Notes under the pieces: model-generated
What the model saw: the letters and a program-made list of their open reading frames with translations, nothing else
What the model was told of the DNA's origin: nothing
The model's database searches: none
Program-made: the position numbers and the translations under genes
Assembly: GCF_000341105.1 (NCBI RefSeq)
Contig: NZ_ANBB01000002.1
Span: 62,001-126,000 of the forward strand
Origin: Nocardiopsis potens DSM 45234
Lineage (GTDB): Bacteria > Actinomycetota > Actinomycetes > Streptosporangiales > Streptosporangiaceae
Direction: 5' to 3'
Length of the DNA: 64,000 nucleotides
Part shown: piece by piece, positions 62,926-64,000 of the stretch
Layout: every line of letters starts with the position of its first letter
How positions within the stretch are numbered: position 1 is the stretch's first letter

Positions 62926-63576
62926 GTGAACCGCTCGGGGCGCGGCCGCTACGTACCCGCCATGGCGGAACCGGGCGTGTGGGCGTACGAGGCCGGGCGG
63001 GCCGGCCCGGCGGCGATCGCGGCGCCGGCCGGCATCGCGGTGCTGATCGCCGCCGCGACCGCCGGGGCCGGCATCGACCCGGGGCCGCTCGGGGCGCGGG
63101 GGGCCGGCGCGGTGGTCGCCCTGGCCGCCGGGATGGCCGCGGTCGCGGCGGTCGGGCGCGAGCACGCGCTCGAACTGCAGCTCACCCTTCCGGTCTCCTA
63201 CCGGGTGACCGTACTGCGCAGGCTCGCGCCGGTGGCCGTCGCGGCCCTGGCCGGCGGAGCGGCGGCCGCGGCCGCCGCGGCGGCGGGGCACCCCCGGGCC
63301 GGGCCGGCCGAGGCGGTGCTCGGCGCGTGCGGTTTCATCCTGCTGATGATCGGTGCCGGAGCCTGGGGAGCGATCCGCACGGGGTCGGCCGCGGGCGGTT
63401 CGTCCCTGGTGCTCGGGGTGTGGGCGGCGAAGCTCTTCCTCCTGGACCGGCTCGCCGGGCCGCCCGCCCTGCAGGCGGTGCTGTCCGGAGCCGGCGCCGC
63501 GCTGCTCGTCTGCCTCGCCGTGCGGCGGCTGGGCGACACGGAGGCGCTGATGGAGAAGGGGCGGCGGGACGGATGA
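62926..63576 (+). CDS. Membrane protein, ABC-2 permease-like
   Basis: 216 aa from the GTG 62926 (an ATG at 62962 would trim 12). Ala-rich with about five spans (AIAAPAGIAVLIAAATAG; GAVVALAAGMAAVAAVG; VAVAALAGGAAAAAAAA; VLGACGFILLMIGAGAWGA; VLSGAGAALLVCLAV) and a cytoplasmic HALELQLTLPVSYRVTVLRRL segment typical of ABC-2 permeases. Overlaps the next gene by ATGA. No ATPase is visible before the window ends. Confidence 0.65.
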   Translation: MNRSGRGRYVPAMAEPGVWAYEAGRAGPAAIAAPAGIAVLIAAATAGAGIDPGPLGARGAGAVVALAAGMAAVAAVGREHALELQLTLPVSYRVTVLRRLAPVAVAALAGGAAAAAAAAAGHPRAGPAEAVLGACGFILLMIGAGAWGAIRTGSAAGGSSLVLGVWAAKLFLLDRLAGPPALQAVLSGAGAALLVCLAVRRLGDTEALMEKGRRDG

Positions 63577-64000
63577 CGGTGCTTTCGGCGCAGGGGGCGC
63601 TCGGCGCGCTGCGCTACGAGGCGTTGATGGCGGTGCGGCGGCGGATCCTCTGGTACGCGATGGCGCCGCTGTCGCTTCTGGCGCTGCTGGCGTCCGCGGC
63701 CCCGCCGGGCTCCATCGACGACGGCGTCCGGCACGCGGGGCACGCCGCGGTGGTGGTCGCGATGATCTGCGTGCCCGGAGTCGCGGTCGCACTGGCCGAC
63801 CGCCTGGCCGAAGGGACGCGCGCGGGCATGGGGGAGCTGCTCGCGGCCGCGCCGTACGGCGCGGCGGTGCGGCCGGCGGCGATGATCGCGGCGCCGCTGG
63901 GGGTCGCGCTGCTGCCGCCGCTGCTGGTCGTGCTCGGCGCCGGCCTCATGGGGGCGCTGGCCGACGGCGGACCCGCCCCGATCGGGGCGGCCCTGTTCGC
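63573..64000 (+). CDS. ABC-2-like permease subunit, partial at window end
   Basis: Starts at the ATG overlapping the previous stop and stays open to the edge (142 codons). MTVLSAQGALGALRYEALMAVRRRILWYAMAPLSLLALL, then VVVAMICVPGVAVALADRLAEGTRAGMGELLAAAPYG and further hydrophobic spans. The cytoplasmic Arg-rich start followed by spans resembles ABC-2 or hybrid permeases. C-terminus missing. Confidence 0.6.
   Translation, partial: MTVLSAQGALGALRYEALMAVRRRILWYAMAPLSLLALLASAAPPGSIDDGVRHAGHAAVVVAMICVPGVAVALADRLAEGTRAGMGELLAAAPYGAAVRPAAMIAAPLGVALLPPLLVVLGAGLMGALADGGPAPIGAALF

Overview
The window is about 64 kb of very GC-rich DNA (G/C at nearly every third codon position, many GTG starts, several apparently leaderless genes) from an actinomycete chromosome. 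Gene content and order follow the conserved actinobacterial core seen around glnA1-lipA-lipB-sucB-pepA and erpA-adoK-ctaC-qcrCAB-trpD in Mycobacterium and Streptomyces. The presence of qcrCAB/ctaCDEF, lipoprotein SCO/PCuAC chaperones, a Psp module and cobalamin assembly genes fits a filamentous actinomycete; a Streptosporangiales/Nocardiopsaceae-type organism is my guess from overall style, not proven. I see no rRNA, tRNA, CRISPR array, transposase, integrase or phage gene.

Layout. 1-1.8 kb: two copper-delivery lipoproteins (SCO and PCuAC) and an unknown small protein. 1.9-5.6 kb: an F420-type oxidoreductase and a BtrH-like cysteine-peptidase-fold protein, separated by a 1.6-kb noncoding repeat element (copy 1). 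5.8-18.8 kb: glnA with a textbook GlnR box, an RDD membrane protein, DUF4191, lipA/lipB, a pair of FVDDP-domain proteins, a TIGR01777 epimerase, an exonuclease, sucB, lpd and pepA. 19-23.8 kb: cobS, a cobU fusion, a small protein, an aldo/keto reductase and DUF3043. 23.9-26.8 kb: pspA-pspAA-htpX-pspAB. 26.9-30.7 kb: glycerate kinase, erpA, adoK, rpsD. 30.9-40.9 kb: a TusA-like protein and the respiratory supercomplex genes (ctaC-ctaD-ctaF forward; ctaE-qcrC-qcrA-qcrB reverse), with an L,D-transpeptidase between. 41.2-47.9 kb: pseudo-receiver, trpD, an AsnC-type RAM domain, rhomboid, a DnaQ-UvrC fusion, a zinc ribbon and a NYN-domain protein. 48.5-56.3 kb: two NlpC/P60 hydrolases, a PimB-like mannosyltransferase, fadD, an unknown protein and a ROK glucokinase. 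56.9-64 kb: an EEP-fold hydrolase, a second copy of the repeat element, a PlsC acyltransferase, an esterase, a MacS-type sensor kinase and the start of an ABC-2-like permease pair.

Functional links. LipB/LipA make the lipoyl groups used by SucB, and Lpd re-oxidises them. SCO and PCuAC probably metallate the CuA centre of CtaC, which with CtaD/E/F and QcrCAB forms the bcc-aa3 supercomplex. ErpA matures Fe-S proteins such as QcrA and LipA. The NlpC, L,D-transpeptidase, mannosyltransferase, PlsC, FadD and Psp genes serve the cell envelope.

The most unusual content is noncoding. Two copies (about 3.0-4.5 kb and 57.6-58.8 kb, opposite orientation) of an element made of a 500-bp conserved core flanked by inverted arrays of alternating 71- and 77-bp units. 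Copy 1 sits exactly in the middle of a long palindrome whose uninterrupted relatives (44 and 66 bp, perfect) occur elsewhere in the window. Other intergenic spaces hold a 31-bp tandem array (55.0-55.2 kb) and duplicated blocks about 163 bp apart (56.4-56.8 kb).
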